This document shows, one piece after another, positions 23,530 through 35,520 of a DNA stretch of 64,000 nt (its first letter is position 1; each line of letters starts with the position of its first letter). Both the position numbers and the translations under genes were made by a program. The stretch covers positions 868,001-932,000 of the forward strand of contig ML679973.1 of the NCBI GenBank assembly GCA_007922225.1, given 5' to 3'. The notes under the pieces were generated by a model. The model did not search any database and was not told the origin of the DNA. It saw only the letters and a list, made by a program, of their open reading frames with translations. This DNA comes from Emydura subglobosa (taxonomy: Eukaryota; Chordata; Testudines; Chelidae).

Positions 23530-24960
23530 CTGGGAGCGGCCCCATCTTCTCCCGTAGGACGGGCGTCGTCTTGGCGTACGTTACTGGGGGGTGGAGGGTC
23601 CATCTGCTCTGTTTGCTGGACCCGGCTTCCAGCTCCACAGACCTGCCCGCCGCCTCTCTTCTTCGCTGCAGTAGTGTGGATTGCTTATCACCCGGCAGCA
23701 GTGTCAGCCCCGCCCAGCCTCCAGTCGGGACCGGGTGGGTGACTTCTCCCGGGGGGGGGAGGGGCAGGCGTGGGAGTGGTTCTGCGTCGACGACCTCGCG
23801 CGGCCCCCCCGTGAGGTGCCCCCCACAGCCAGCAATGCACGGGGGGGAGGGGTGGTGAGGCCAGGTGGCGGGAGGGGACGGGATGGGAACAGCCGGCCAG
23901 CCACGAACCTAGACGGGGGGGGGGGGGAGAACAGCGGCGGCGCGAGCCGCCCTCCGCGAGATCAGCCTGAGGCGCGGGAAGGACGGCAGCGAGTGAGGAG
24001 GAGGATGACGGTGGCGGTGACGCCTTGACGCGACGCCAAGGCCAGGCGGGACCGGCGCGCTGCGCTCACGCGCGGTCGCCCCAGCAACGACAGTTGCCCC
24101 CACCCACTTTCCTCTCCCGACCCCCTCCTCGCGCGCCATGGCCCCGCTGCCCGGCGGCGGGTGGCGCGTGCGTAACCGCCGTGCACAGAGGCCGCGCGCG
24201 GCGTTCTGGGAAGCGAGTTCTCTCGGCTCGGGTCCGTGCCTCCTCCTGAGGCGGCTCTCGCTCGAAGGGCGGGGCTGGTTACTTGGCGGGCAGCAGCCTG
24301 GAGCCGGAGACTCCTCACCCGCCGCCAGCACCCGGAAGGACTCGCTCTCCCAGCAGGCCGTGCGGTGGGGCCCGGAAACTACGCGTCGGGAGGCCAACGG
24401 GCGCGCAGCCGCAGGGAGCGCAGCTGCGGCCCGCTCGCGGCAGGCGGGAGGGGAGGGGCGCCGGCGCGCGCGCGCCTGCCTCGGGCCCGAGAGGAGACAC
24501 CCGCGGGTTGGGCGTTGGGCCGGGCAGAAGGTACCAGAGCGGGGGCGGGGCGGACGGCGGCCCCGGGGGGGGGGGGCGCCGCCGGGGGGGGCCGCCGCCC
24601 CCGGCGGGGGGGGGCCGCCCCGGCGGGGGGGGGGGGGAGCCGCGGGCGCGTGTGGGGGACCCCGGGCTGGCCTGAGGGGCGCGGCAGCTGCCGGGTGAGG
24701 CAGGGAAGAGCGGGGCCGGGCTGCCTATTGCTGCAGCGGGCGGGCGGGGAGTCGGGACTGGACTGGACTCCGAGGGCTGATCGGGGGGTGGATGGCTCCG
24801 GTCTCCGCCCCGCCTCGCTACGGGCAGGGCTGTGATGGCGCCTTGGGAACGGGCCGCTAGAGTCTCGCGGGGGGCGTGAGGGAGGCCGGCGGCGGTGCGG
24901 TGCCGCCCGGCTCCTCAGGCCGGGCCTGTGGGGGGTGATCACACCCGGGGCAGACCCTGG
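23530..24960 (+). promoter_or_regulatory. CpG island, probable KPNA1 promoter and first exon
   Basis: This is the only long stretch dense in G, C and CpG; AT-rich sequence flanks both sides. It contains GC boxes (GGGCGGGGC near 24267 and 24539) and an ETS-type CCGGAAG near 24330, with no TATA box, as expected for a housekeeping promoter. It lies upstream of the first KPNA1 coding exon in the correct orientation. Plausible first-exon donors are CAGAAG|GTACCA (about 24529) and CCGG|GTGAGG (about 24695); I cannot choose between them. Long ORFs on both strands here are by-products of low stop-codon density. Confidence 0.75.
24561..24645 (+). repeat. Extreme poly-G/poly-C tract in CpG island
   Basis: Five or more runs of 7-13 G separated by short CCGCC-type spacers form potential G-quadruplexes on the plus strand. 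It sits between the two candidate KPNA1 first-exon donors, so it could be in first exon or first intron. Such tracts are also prone to sequencing and assembly error, so the run lengths are uncertain. Confidence 0.8.
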
Positions 24961-26105
24961 CCTTGTCGACCGGACCGTAGCTGAGGTGGCAGCCCTCGTC
25001 CACCCTCAACTTCGTGCGTGGCTCCCACCTGACTTCGGCTTGGGGAGCCGCGAAGGCTGGAGCGTTGCTCGGTTCACACTGCCATTCGGAGACCGGACCC
25101 TGGCTAAATGGAGGAAGGTTTGCGTCAACTATTTTTAAGTTACAGGCCGTGACGTTTTTTACCATCGGTCTGGAACGATGGATTCAATCCCCCGCTGCAA
25201 TTTAATTCCAGGCGCCACTTGTTCACTTTCGAAATGTTTAGTGTCGTTGTGAAAAGCTGCCGTATTTTGGTGAAAGTGAAGGCAATTGACTCAGTGCTTT
25301 TTCAGATTGGAATGTGCAACTTTTAAAAAAACGAAATATGTCAAACGTTTTTGGTCTGTATGTCTGGTGACATGGTCAAACTCTTCTCTCTAGATTTCTA
25401 AGGAAGATAGCCACCATAATAACTGTCTCACATTAGGATGGTTTTGAGGATCGCACATCTAGCAAAAGAGCCCACCACATTCATAATTCACCTTTCAGAG
25501 TTAGGTTTGAGTGTCAGTTTCAGAACTTGCCATAGGGAAACACAAGGTTGCTCAGAGGATTTGAAACACAACCAGTAGAGGGTATGGACTGAATGCAGCA
25601 ACTCTAAGATGAAAAGATAATTGTATCAACAGAATGGAAATATTTGGATCAATATTTCTGTACATTTCACAGCTGGTGCAGGGTTTGGGGTCAATAGTCT
25701 CCCTTACTTTCTTTGATCAAACTTTAGTTCCTTGGCAACTTGCATGATGAGGCAGTGGCTCCTTGCTTTGGTCATTATTGTTAATCATGCTAAGCACCAT
25801 AGGAAGGTAGACATTGGGAGGATGCAGGTAGCTGGAGCTCCCCCAGAAATGGATGTCTTTATTCTTGCCATATTTTTCCATAAAGATCCAGTAATGGCTT
25901 CATTTTCCAGTGAAAAGCAGCCATCTCTGGGATTAGGGAGAGCTTCTGTTTTCCATTTATTTCAACCTCCCAACAATTGTTTAAGTATATTTTTCTTATT
26001 GCATCAAATTCTCTATTACCAATACTGTTTAATATGAAGTGCCTGTACTTTCCTTTAACCACCTACATACCTTCCATTTGTATTTTGTTGTTACTGCTCT
26101 CTTTG
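24961..26105. other. CpG-island shore, start of presumed KPNA1 intron 1
   Basis: Sequence falls rapidly from CpG-rich to AT-rich. No exon or repeat recognised. Confidence 0.4.
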
Positions 26106-29100
26106 TAGATTTATTCATGCTGAACCATGCATATTAGTTGGTGTCTGCTACAGAACATCAAATTACAGTAGGGAACCAGAATAACTGCATTCTTATGCAC
26201 CCATCTATAATGTGCAGGAAAAAAAACTGTCTGACTATGGGGGGGACTTGAATTTGATTGACATATGGTGGAGGTCTCATGCTGCCAGTACTAATGTATT
26301 CTTGGAATTTCTAAACATATATGACAGTTTCCTAACTCAAAGAACATTGCAGCCAATGGGGGAGTCCTTTATTAGACCTGTCTTAACAAATAAAGAGGAA
26401 CTGATCACAGAACTAAAAATTAATGGTAACTTAGGTACAAATGATTATGACTTGATCACATAATGTCCAACCAATATAAAGTCCAGAGTTGGTGCTTTAA
26501 TGGGGCCAATTTCACAAAGCTGAAAACAAAGATGAGCCAAATCAGCTGGGAGGAAGAATTTAATTAGAAAAATTTTAATGTTAATTGGGAATCATTTAAG
26601 AACACCTTACTAGATGTCCAAAAAAACACAGTCCCACTATTGTGGAAGAAGACTGTGCTGGTTAAAAATCCAACCTGGTATAGAGAGGACGTGAAAGCCA
26701 TAATACAAGTGGAAGACAGGGGAAGCTGGTAGTAATGAATATAGAAAATAATTAGGAATTGTAGAAAATTGACAAGGAATGCAAGGAGAAACCTATGGCC
26801 AGCAGAGTTAAGGACAATGAGTATTTAAAATATATTGGGAACAAAAATAATTGTGATGTTGGTCCATTAGTTGTGAAAGATAGAATTATCAATAGTAATA
26901 TGGAAGAGGCAGAAGTGCTCAATAAATATTTTTGTTCTGTATTTGGGCTAAAAACAGAAGATATAGTCTCATCGTAGGGTAAATGATAACACTCTTTCCA
27001 TTCCACTAACATCTCTGGAGGATGTTAAAGTTAGATATTTTTAAATCAGAGGGTCCAGTTAACTTACATCCAAAAATTTTAAAAGAGCTGGCTGAGGAGC
27101 TCGCTGGATTGTTAATGTTGATTTTCATAAGAACATAATGGCCATACTGGGTCAAAATGGTGGTCCATCTAGCCAAGTATCCTGTCTTCTGACAGTGGCT
27201 GGTGCCAGAGGATTCAGAGGGAAAGACAGGGCAATTATTGAGTGATCCATCCTTTGTTGTCTAGTGCTAGCTTCTGACAGTCAGAGGTTTAAGGACATGC
27301 AGAGCATGTGTTTGAGTTCCTGACCATCTTGGCTAAATAGCCATTGACTGACTTGTCCTCCAGGAACTTATCTAGTTCTTTTTTCAACCCAGTTATACTT
27401 TGGCCATCACTACATTCACTGGAAATGACTTACACAGGTTGAATATGCATTATGTGAAGAAGGTACTTCCTTATGTTTGTTTTAAACATGCTGTCTAATA
27501 ATTTTATCAGGTGACTCCCTGATTCTTGTTATGTGAAGGGGTAAATAACACTTCACTATTCACTTTCTCCATGCCATTCATTGTTGTATAAACTTCTGTT
27601 TTATCTGCTTTCAGTTGCCTCTTTTCTAAGCTGAATAGTCCCAGCCTTATCTCCTCATGTGGAAGATGTTTCATACCTCTAATCATTTTTGTTGCCCTTC
27701 CCTGTACTTTTTCCAATTCTAATAGATCATTTTTGAGATGGAGTGACCAGAACTGCATGCAATATTCAAAGTGTGGGCATACCATGGATTTATATAGTAG
27801 CATTATGGTATTTTCTGTCTTACTGTCTGACCATTTCCACATGATTCCTAACATTTTGTTCTCTCTTTTTTGACTGTTGCTGTCCAGGGTGCAGATGTTT
27901 TCAGAGAACTCTGCAAAATGAATCCAAGATCTCCATCTTGAGTGTTAATAGCTAGTTTAGATCCCTTTATTTTGTTTGTATAGTTGGGATTGTTTTCCAA
28001 TGTCCATTACTTTGGATTTACCAACATTGAATTTCATCTTTCATTTTGTTGCCCAGTCACCATAGTTTAGCGAGATCCCTTTGTCTCTCTTTGGAGTTAG
28101 CTTTGGACTTGACTATCTTGAGTAATTTTGGATCTACAAATTTGCCACCTCATTGTTTGCCACCTTTTCTAGATCATTTATGAATATATTGAATAGCATG
28201 AGTGTCAGTACAGATCCTTAAGGGAAAGTAAATTTTCAAGCACTGGGGATGTTCCAGAAGACTGAAAGAAAGATAACGTGCCATTTTAAAAAAAGCGTAA
28301 ATGGGATGAACCAGATAATTATAGGCCTATCAGCCTGGCATCAATCCCACGCATTGCAAGATAATGGAGCGGCTGTTAAGGGACTTGATTAATGAAGAAT
28401 AGAAGGAGGGTAATATAGTTAATGGAAGTCAACATGAGTTTATGGAAAATAGTTTGACATCATGCAGCTTGATATCTTAGTTTTTGGTTGCTAAAGATAA
28501 TAGCATTGAGGTAATATACTTGGACTTCTGTAAGGCGTTCAACTTGGTACCAGATGACATTTTGATTAAAAACCTCGAATGATATAAAATTAAGATGGCA
28601 TATATTAAATGGATTAAAAACTGGCTAATTGATAGGTTTCAAAAAGTAATTGTAAACTGGAAATCGTCATCAAGCGGTGCGTTTCCAGTGGGGTCCTGCA
28701 GGGCTCAGTTCTTGGCTCTACGTTTAACGTTTTTTTCAATGACCTGGAAGAAAACATAAAATCACACTGATAAAGTTTGCAGATGACACAAAAATTGGGG
28801 AGGTGGTGAATAATGAAGAGGGCAGGTTACTGATTCAGAGTGATCTGGATTGCTTGGTAATCTGGGCTCAAGCAAACAGAATGTGTTTTAATACAGCTAA
28901 ATGTAAATGTATATGTCTAGTAACAAAGAATGTAGGGTATACTTACAGGATGGGGGACTCTATCCTGGGAAGCAGTGACTCTGAAAAAGATTTAGCGGTT
29001 GTGGTGGGTAATCATCTGAACATGAGCTCCCAGTGAGATGCTGTGGCCAAAAGAGCTAATGTGATCCTCGTGGCCAGAAGAGCTAATGTGATCCTCGAAT

Positions 29101-29690
29101 GCATGAACAGGGAAATCTCTAGTAGGAGTAGAGAGGTTATTTTACTTCTGTATTTGGCACTCATGCACAAGTGTCCAGTTCTGGTGTCTATAGTTCAAGA
29201 AGGACATTGATAAATTGGAGGGAGTTCAGAGAAGTGCTACGAGAATGATTAAAGGATTAGAAAGCATGCTTTATAGTGATAGACCCAAGGAGCTCAATCT
29301 ATTTAGCTTAACAAAGAGAGGGTTAAGGGGTGACTTGATTACTTTCTGTAAGTACCTGCATGGTTAACAAATACTTAATAATGGACACTTCAGTGTAACT
29401 GGGAAAGGTATAAAAGGATCAAATGGCTGAAAGTTGAAGCTAGACAAATTCAGACTGGGAGTAAGGCATAAATTTGAACTGTGATGGTAAAATTAACTGT
29501 TGCAACAATTTTCCAAGGGTTGTGGTGGATTCTTCATCATTGAACAATTTTTAAATCAAAATTAGGTGTTTTTCTAAAAGCTCTGCTTTAGGAATTATTT
29601 TGAGGAAGTTCTATTGCCTTTGTTGTACAAGAGGTAAGACTAGATGACCACAGTGTTTCCTTCTGGTCTTGGAATCTATGAACTCTGCTT
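26106..29690 (+). mobile_element. Long CR1 LINE copy, interrupted by another CR1
   Basis: The plus strand carries decayed CR1 ORF2: the endonuclease C-terminus (FLEFLNIYDSFLTQRTLQPM), then the thumb/palm lead-in and the reverse transcriptase. Recognisable RT remnants after 28239 include a decayed DF.KAF region (near 28520) and NRMCFNTAKCKCICLVTKN. It has many stops. The element is split at 27127/28239 by the minus-strand CR1. The right end near 29690 has the usual CR1 3' sequence (TTCCTTCTGGTCTTGGAATC). Confidence 0.85.
27128..28231 (-). mobile_element. CR1 LINE nested in another CR1
   Basis: Minus-strand copy with ORF2 C-terminal coding remnants at 27507-27854 ([35 protein letters not shown]). 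The host element reads continuously if this piece is removed. The 7-bp ATTTTCA occurs at both junctions (27121-27127 and 28232-28238), compatible with a target-site duplication. The 3' end is at the left (CATAAGAACATAATGGCCAT). Confidence 0.85.
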
Positions 29691-30449
29691 GGGTGGCCTT
29701 GTATGTTGAGCTCTGTGTTGTTTTTTCTTAGATAACTAAGGGATTATCTACAATGAACAAGTACACCAGTGGTTTCTCCAGATACCAGCGCTGCAAACCC
29801 TCGTGTTTGAGAGTCAGACTGTGTCCCTCTCATGCATCATCATCAGTAATAAAAGTTCTATAGGCTGAATTATACTTTGAATGATACCTGTACAGCCTCA
29901 CTAAGCCAAAGGCACCTTTTAAAAAACCTCCAAAACCCTCAAAACATTTTACAAAAATAATGTATCAATACATACATTAAATAATTAAGAAATGTATATT
30001 GCCTTTTGTTTTCTTTTATCCTTTATTAAAACTGTTCTAGCAGAAAGACATTGCAGGTACCTCACCTCACTCCCCATTAAATATTAAAGAAAGAAACAGA
30101 TGTAAATGAATGAGACCCACCCTGTTAGTAAAAAAGCCTTTCCTGGGTGGACCATTATTTGGCTGCTGGCACACTTGTCTGGGGTCTGAAGACCAAATAC
30201 AACCAAGACGGGCACCAACAGTCATTGCCACTCCTTTTAGTGGCTTATTGTTATATCAGTGAATATGCTTTCCTGAATGTTTTTGTTTTTTCCATTCAGA
30301 AAAGCTCAGCCTGAAGCTCAGACCTGGCTATAGCTGGTGGAATAAGCAGGCTCTAGCAGGGTATAGGTACATAGTGTATTACTTCTGAAACAGCTTCTTA
30401 TTAATACATAAAATCTTTCTAATTCAAGAGACTGAGAGTTTCCCAGCTT
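29691..30449. other. Presumed KPNA1 intron, nothing recognised
   Basis: AT-rich sequence without a supported exon or repeat. Confidence 0.35.
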
Positions 30450-30728
30450 CATAGATTTCGGGGCCAGAAGGGGCCTCTGTGGTCAGCCTGTCCTGTATAA
30501 CACAGGCCATGGAACTTCCCCAAAATAATTCCTAGAGCCCATTTTTCAGATTTATCCCCCATGACCCTTCGTGAATTGTTCCAATGTTAATTACTCTCAC
30601 TGTTAAATATTTATGCCCCCTTATTTTCCAGCTGAATTTGTCTAGCTTCAACTTCTAGTTACTAGATTGGTTGTACCTTTCTCTGCTAGATTGAAGATCC
30701 TATTATTTATTTGTTTCTTATGTAGGTA
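30450..30728 (-). mobile_element. CR1 LINE, 3' part (split by insertion)
   Basis: It starts CATAGATTTCGGGGCCAGAA and matches the subfamily at 10460 and 59375. It breaks off at GTAGGTA (30728) and resumes at TAGGTACTAATAGACTGTGA (35323), so about 4.6 kb was inserted. Confidence 0.8.
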
Positions 30729-32016
30729 TCAAGCTTTCTGGAGTGGATCAAGACCATAGGTACCAACTTCAGGGCACACAGTTAAGAAGCAGCACACAAA
30801 CCTCAAATTGGTTGTGAATTCTATACTTAGATTTCACCAACCAAGTATCAAGTGAGAATTCTTCAGGCACTACAATAGCCTTAACATGGAGTCACAGACA
30901 GTCCCCCTTGTGTATGCTGATCTATCTCGCCATTTGGGGAAGCTTGCCTTTGTGATAGATGGTGATAGATGGTCTCTTACACCAAAAATCACAACAATAT
31001 TCAGGTTACACCCAGTCTCAAAGGGCCAGTCACCCTAGGACAGTTGCACATTAGATCTCACACCAAAGAAAATGCTTGTAGCCAATCCTATAATAAACCA
31101 TCTAAAGATTTATTAGCTAAGAAAAAGAAATGAGTTGTTTACAAGGTTGAAGCAGGTAAACATATACACACACCAGTTACAATTCAGGCTTCAAAAGGTC
31201 ATATAAGCCATCTATAATGAAGCTTTGTATGTCCTTTTGGGTTACTCAGGCTAAGCAGCTTATGCTTAGAAATCTTTGCTCCTCAGAGTCCAAACAGCAT
31301 AAAGATAATTTCTTCTTGACAGGGATTTTTATTCTCTTCCCCCAGAGTTGAAGCTGATGGGAAGAGTGCTCCTGTACGTCTCTTCTTCACAGATGTGGGG
31401 GGAACAATCAGCAAAGTCTTTTATCCTCTGATGTTCTGCAATGGCCTGTCAGGTGCTTATGGGCCTTTTATATTGGGCAGGAGATAACCCCTCTTGGAGC
31501 AAACTAGTATTTCACACATGGTGGATTGATTTAAATCAAGGTGATTTAAATCACCAAGAAAAAATCATTGAGTTAAATCGTTTCCCACTGATACTTCTTC
31601 ACATATTTCTTAAACAATGGTGCACATCCGATCACTAAAACATGTTAATTTACAACTCAGTACAGCATTTTACAACATCTAGGAGGATATACTTTGTGTA
31701 ATTTTTTAGATAACTTGATTTTTATTAATTTAGGAAATAGTACAGAATACTCATTACCTGTGTCAAGCTGCAGATGCAGCAGCAGTACATTAGACATGGT
31801 AAAAACTAAATCTCACACACAAACACAATAGCACTTATTTTATTAAACTAAATCTTAACTGATACATAAATGTTTCACATTTGCAATTGCAGCAGTCTCC
31901 TGAGTTGCCGGCTGACGGCTGTCCTTAAACTTTTTTTTTAAATTTTCAGATTTTATTAACTCTAACAGACAAATCATCACAACACTAAACGTAGGCTGTC
32001 CTTTAAACTTCTACAA

Positions 32017-34500
32017 CTAGTGCTCATCTTCCCCACTCCCATTGTCATTTTTATTCATAGACTGAAACAGAAATATGAGTTTTCCTGCTTTTTCAACTCC
32101 CAGTTGATTGAGCTTTGAGTCAATAATACCAAACAATGAAAATATTCTCTCTGTGTCTGCAGAGGAAGCTACTGCTGTGAAAAGTTTGCTTAGCAAGTGA
32201 AGGAACTCTGTTTCAAGGTGCCTGGCTAATGATTTCCACCAATTCAGGGGAGTGTCTTTGTTCAAAACATTATCAGTAAATATGTACTGTTTAAATGGTT
32301 CCGCTCCAGCCCTGAAATTTATTATGACTGGAATAACTGAGGTGTGATTTTGAGATGCCCATGCCATGGCAGCAGCATCTTCAGAAGTTAGGCATCTACC
32401 ATTATATCTGCGGTCGAAAATGTTTGCAAGAAAATGAGGTGGAGTTAGTGCTTGATCCATTCGCTTCTTTATTGCCTGCAGTTTAACTTTCTGGTGAGGT
32501 ATTTCTTCAATGTATCTTGAAGTGCCTTCCAAATTTCGACAGCATCAGCAATGCAGCAACAATTTCTCTGAAGTTTGTTTAAGGCTATGGATGTAGGCAT
32601 CAGTATACTGAGCATATCTTCTACATTCCTCTTTAATTCAGTGTTAGATACTTTGGATAAGATACTTCCATCTATTTTATCATGGTTTTCTTCACAAAGT
32701 TTTATGAGAATAGGCCAGTTCTTAATAAATTGTTCAAAACAATCAACCACAGAATTCCATCAAACATCTTGAGGGAGAATTAGTTTGGATCCTCCTGCTC
32801 TCTTCTGTAACAACCATTTTGCTTCAGCTTCACTGAAGTATTGTGCAACTTCAGCAACGTTTTCTTTTATTCCTGGAGAAAACGTACTTAAGTCTTTGGC
32901 TAAAAGATGTATTAAATGAGCACTGAAGCCATGTGTTATTAAGGAGCATCTTTCCATTTCTTCTAAGTATCTTCTCATCTTTGCCACATTTACAGCATTG
33001 TCTGTGACAAAACTGCACACATAACAGTTGAATTTTTGTTCACAGTTTATTACAGCTTTCACTGCCACATCTTTTAAATATTCTGTTGTGTGGGCATTTC
33101 CCGATGTATCTATTGTTTCTGAAAGATATGCAACCCCGTCTTCTATTTTGTTATAGGCACATATTACTGGATCATTGTGTACATTGCTCCACCCATCAAG
33201 GCTTAAATTGGCAAATTTCCCCTCAGTATTTCTTGCACACTGTTCAAGTACCTTCTCATACACTGTCTCTAGCAACCTTCCACCAATGTCTGCTCTACTA
33301 GGTGGAGTGTAGCGTGGTCATAAGGACTCAACCATGTCAATAAGTGTTTATTGTTAATGCGAAAAGGAGAATTTGTGGCATAAATCAACCGAGCAATCTT
33401 TTCATCTATGGTGTCTTGTTGGTATTTGCTGGTCCTTACTATAAATCCATCCATGGTGGTGGTTTTATTGGATGATTGAAATCTTTTGCTTGCTACTGAT
33501 ACTTTGTCTGAAATATGTTTAGTTGCAGCACTGCTGCTAAAAGTACCAACAGATGACTCTGAAGTTGTTGCAGATAGACAGTCACAGTTGAAGTCTCTTA
33601 TGCTTAAATAGGATCCTGAAACAAAATTAAAAAATGATTTTGAATAGTAGTTCTTCTCACTCTATTATTCAGTTAATCATTTACATTTTTTTCAGCAAGG
33701 ATGCAGATCCGATTCCAAATTATCAAAAAATCTAAGACTGACTGTACTTAGAGTGCACATAATTTTGGAGTAAGCCCCAGAGAACTCACTGGTACTTCTG
33801 TTTTGAGAAAACAAGTATTGGATGGGGTTCCCTTGGGAAAGCTGAGTTCTGCTGAAGTAAAATAGGGACTAGACTTATGACATCACCATTATGGTCTGTG
33901 GCCATGATGTTCCAAAATAAGGGGCATGTATTATGTAATATAAAATAAGAAAATGACACCCAGTGGCAACTGGCAACTCTAGATTTCTCTTACTGCAGCT
34001 TTCTGTACCGTATTCTTGGGTGATAGATTCTAAACCTAGTTAGCTAATTAAACAAGCCATAGGGATTAGCTAATCTAAACTTATTTTTCTAGCAACATCC
34101 AACATAGCAAACAGCTTGGGAATTTACTTGTTAAATCACACCTATACTAAAAGGCATAGAGAGAGTCTCAAAGAATGATGCATTGCAAAGTAAATGATTT
34201 AAGTTACTAACCAGTTGATCCACATTGTTCTTCAGACATATTCACATCACTTTCTCCCAATAAGCAGTTTTCATTATGATCTTTCATTCTTGCAACTAAG
34301 CCCTGCATCTCCTTGCACTGCTTACATTTGACACATTTTCCTTTTTTACCCAGGGAAGGAATTTCTTCAAAATATTCCCAAATGGGCTCTCTTATGCCCG
34401 GAAGCCATGACAGCTTTTCTGTGGCAAAAGTGTGGGGGAATATAGGAAGCTGTGTGTGTACTGAATAATGTCTTCCCTTTTTCTTTCCAGGCCGTTCCAC
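32017..34500 (-). pseudogene. hAT transposase, BED zinc finger plus catalytic and hATC domains (broken)
   Basis: Exon 1 (up to 34212) encodes a BED-type finger (EYFEEIPSLGKKGKCVKCKQ, then MKDHNENC). A donor CTG|GTTAGT and acceptor TTTGTTTCAG|GATCC remove 34211-33616. Exon 2 continues through GKFANLSLDGWSNVHNDPVI and SFVTDNAVNVAKMRRYLEEM (RNase H-like catalytic core) to the hATC block ASSADTERIFSLFGIIDSK, ending at 32017. Damage seen: a frameshift near 33310, a TGA at about 32758 in place of an expected Arg (likely CGA to TGA), and a frameshift near 32510. The exact start is not clear; no upstream in-frame ATG was found. Confidence 0.85.
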
Positions 34501-34546
34501 TGTTCCTTTCTTCTCTGCCTCCGTCTGTTGTGTTTCTGTCTTTAAG

Positions 34547-34636
34547 CTTATGCCTGCTGAAATTAAATTAGTTAGTCTTTAAAGTGCTACAGAACTCTTG
34601 TTGTTTTTGCTGTATACAGACTAACACGGCTACCTC
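34547..34636 (+). mobile_element. Short Penelope-like/PLE-type retroposon, copy 2
   Basis: A 90-bp insertion with 12-bp direct repeats TCTGTCTTTAAG (34535-34546, 34637-34648). It contains TAGTCTTTAAAGTGCTACAG and ends with the conserved GACTAACACGGCTACC. It inserted into the hAT just upstream of its transposase coding region, and it is truncated before the hammerhead-like core. Confidence 0.75.
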
Positions 34637-35322
34637 TCTGTCTTTAAGACAGTGTCTTAACTAACTCCTCTGCCTTGCTTGGCCCAGCTCCACCACCACC
34701 ACATAAGCATAGAAGAACAACAGTCCTATCCAGCCTGTGTCTGCTTTGCACATGTGACTTTGGTCTGCTGAGAAACAAACTGAAAACCCAGAACTTTCAA
34801 GAAACAAGAGCTGGTAGTTAGCGTGGACAGACTAGAGCCATTAATTCCTTTTTTATGAGACTAAGTGTAGGTCTAGCATGTTTGTGATGGGATTTAATTA
34901 TAAATTGTTATTTTTTTAAACGAGAGAGAAATTTAGTATTTTATTGATGATTTAAAATATTTTTTTAAAATCCGTTTTTTTGTTTTTTTTTTAAATCATT
35001 GATTTTTATCCACCCTGATTTCACATTTGGTAATGCTTCTCTCCCGACTGGTTTCACGGTTGCAGAGGAAACATTTTTACAGTTACAGAACAAACACTTA
35101 AATATTACCTTGTAGCATGGAATACAGATATTAAGTGAGATTAATGCCTGCAGCAATTTACAAGGATTTCATAAAGTCTAAACACATGTTTGTAAGTCCA
35201 GTGCCTGTTTTAACACTACTAACACACAGGTGAGCCAGGCTGTTTCCAGCTGTGCATTTGTCTGTTCGCTTTTGGCCTAAGGGCCTTGACATGAGCTGGT
35301 ACCTCATCTACCAGAGTTGTCA

Positions 35323-35520
35323 TAGGTACTAATAGACTGTGATCAAGTCACTCTTAGCCTTCTCTTTAAGTTAAATAGATTGAACTCCGTGAGTCTCTTA
35401 CTATAAGGCATGTCTTCAAATCCTTTAAACAGTCTCGTAGCTCTTCTCTGATCGCTCTCCAGTTTATCAACATCCTTGAATTGTGGACATCAGAACTGGA
35501 CCCAATGGTTACTTACACTT
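35323..35520 (-). mobile_element. CR1 LINE, continuation after insertion
   Basis: It continues the CR1 interrupted at 30728 (TGTGATCAAGTCACTCTTAG, then ATCGCTCTCCAGTTTATCAA). Confidence 0.75.

Larger units (their letters stand above)
31517..35017 (-). mobile_element. Full-length hAT DNA transposon (3.5 kb)
   Basis: It is flanked by a perfect 8-bp target duplication ATTTCACA (31509-31516, 35018-35025). Terminal inverted repeats are CATGGTGGAT at the left and, reverse-complemented, CAGGGTGGAT at the right, followed by similar ATTTAAATCA-type sequence. It encodes a two-exon BED-finger transposase on the minus strand (separate entry). It is complete end to end apart from point damage and one small retroposon insertion, so it is among the better preserved autonomous hAT copies one could hope for in such a window. 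Confidence 0.93.
30729..35322 (-). mobile_element. LTR (probably solo) split by a hAT element
   Basis: Removing the hAT leaves about 1.09 kb (30729-31508 plus 35018-35322) between two copies of TAGGTA (30723-30728, 35323-35328). On the minus strand it begins TGACAACTCTGG and carries AATAAA (plus-strand TTTATT at about 31109). The expected CA end has decayed to GCTTGA. No internal coding region is present, so it is best explained as a solo LTR inserted in CR1. Confidence 0.6.

Noticed and set aside
23681..24942. Several 100-200 codon frames on both strands in the CpG island.
   Set aside because: High GC removes stop codons by chance; sequences are Gly/Arg/Pro-rich, overlap in several frames and have no domain.
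32017..34500. Domesticated ZBED-type host gene rather than a transposon.
   Set aside because: Terminal inverted repeats and an 8-bp target duplication enclose it, and the frame is broken.
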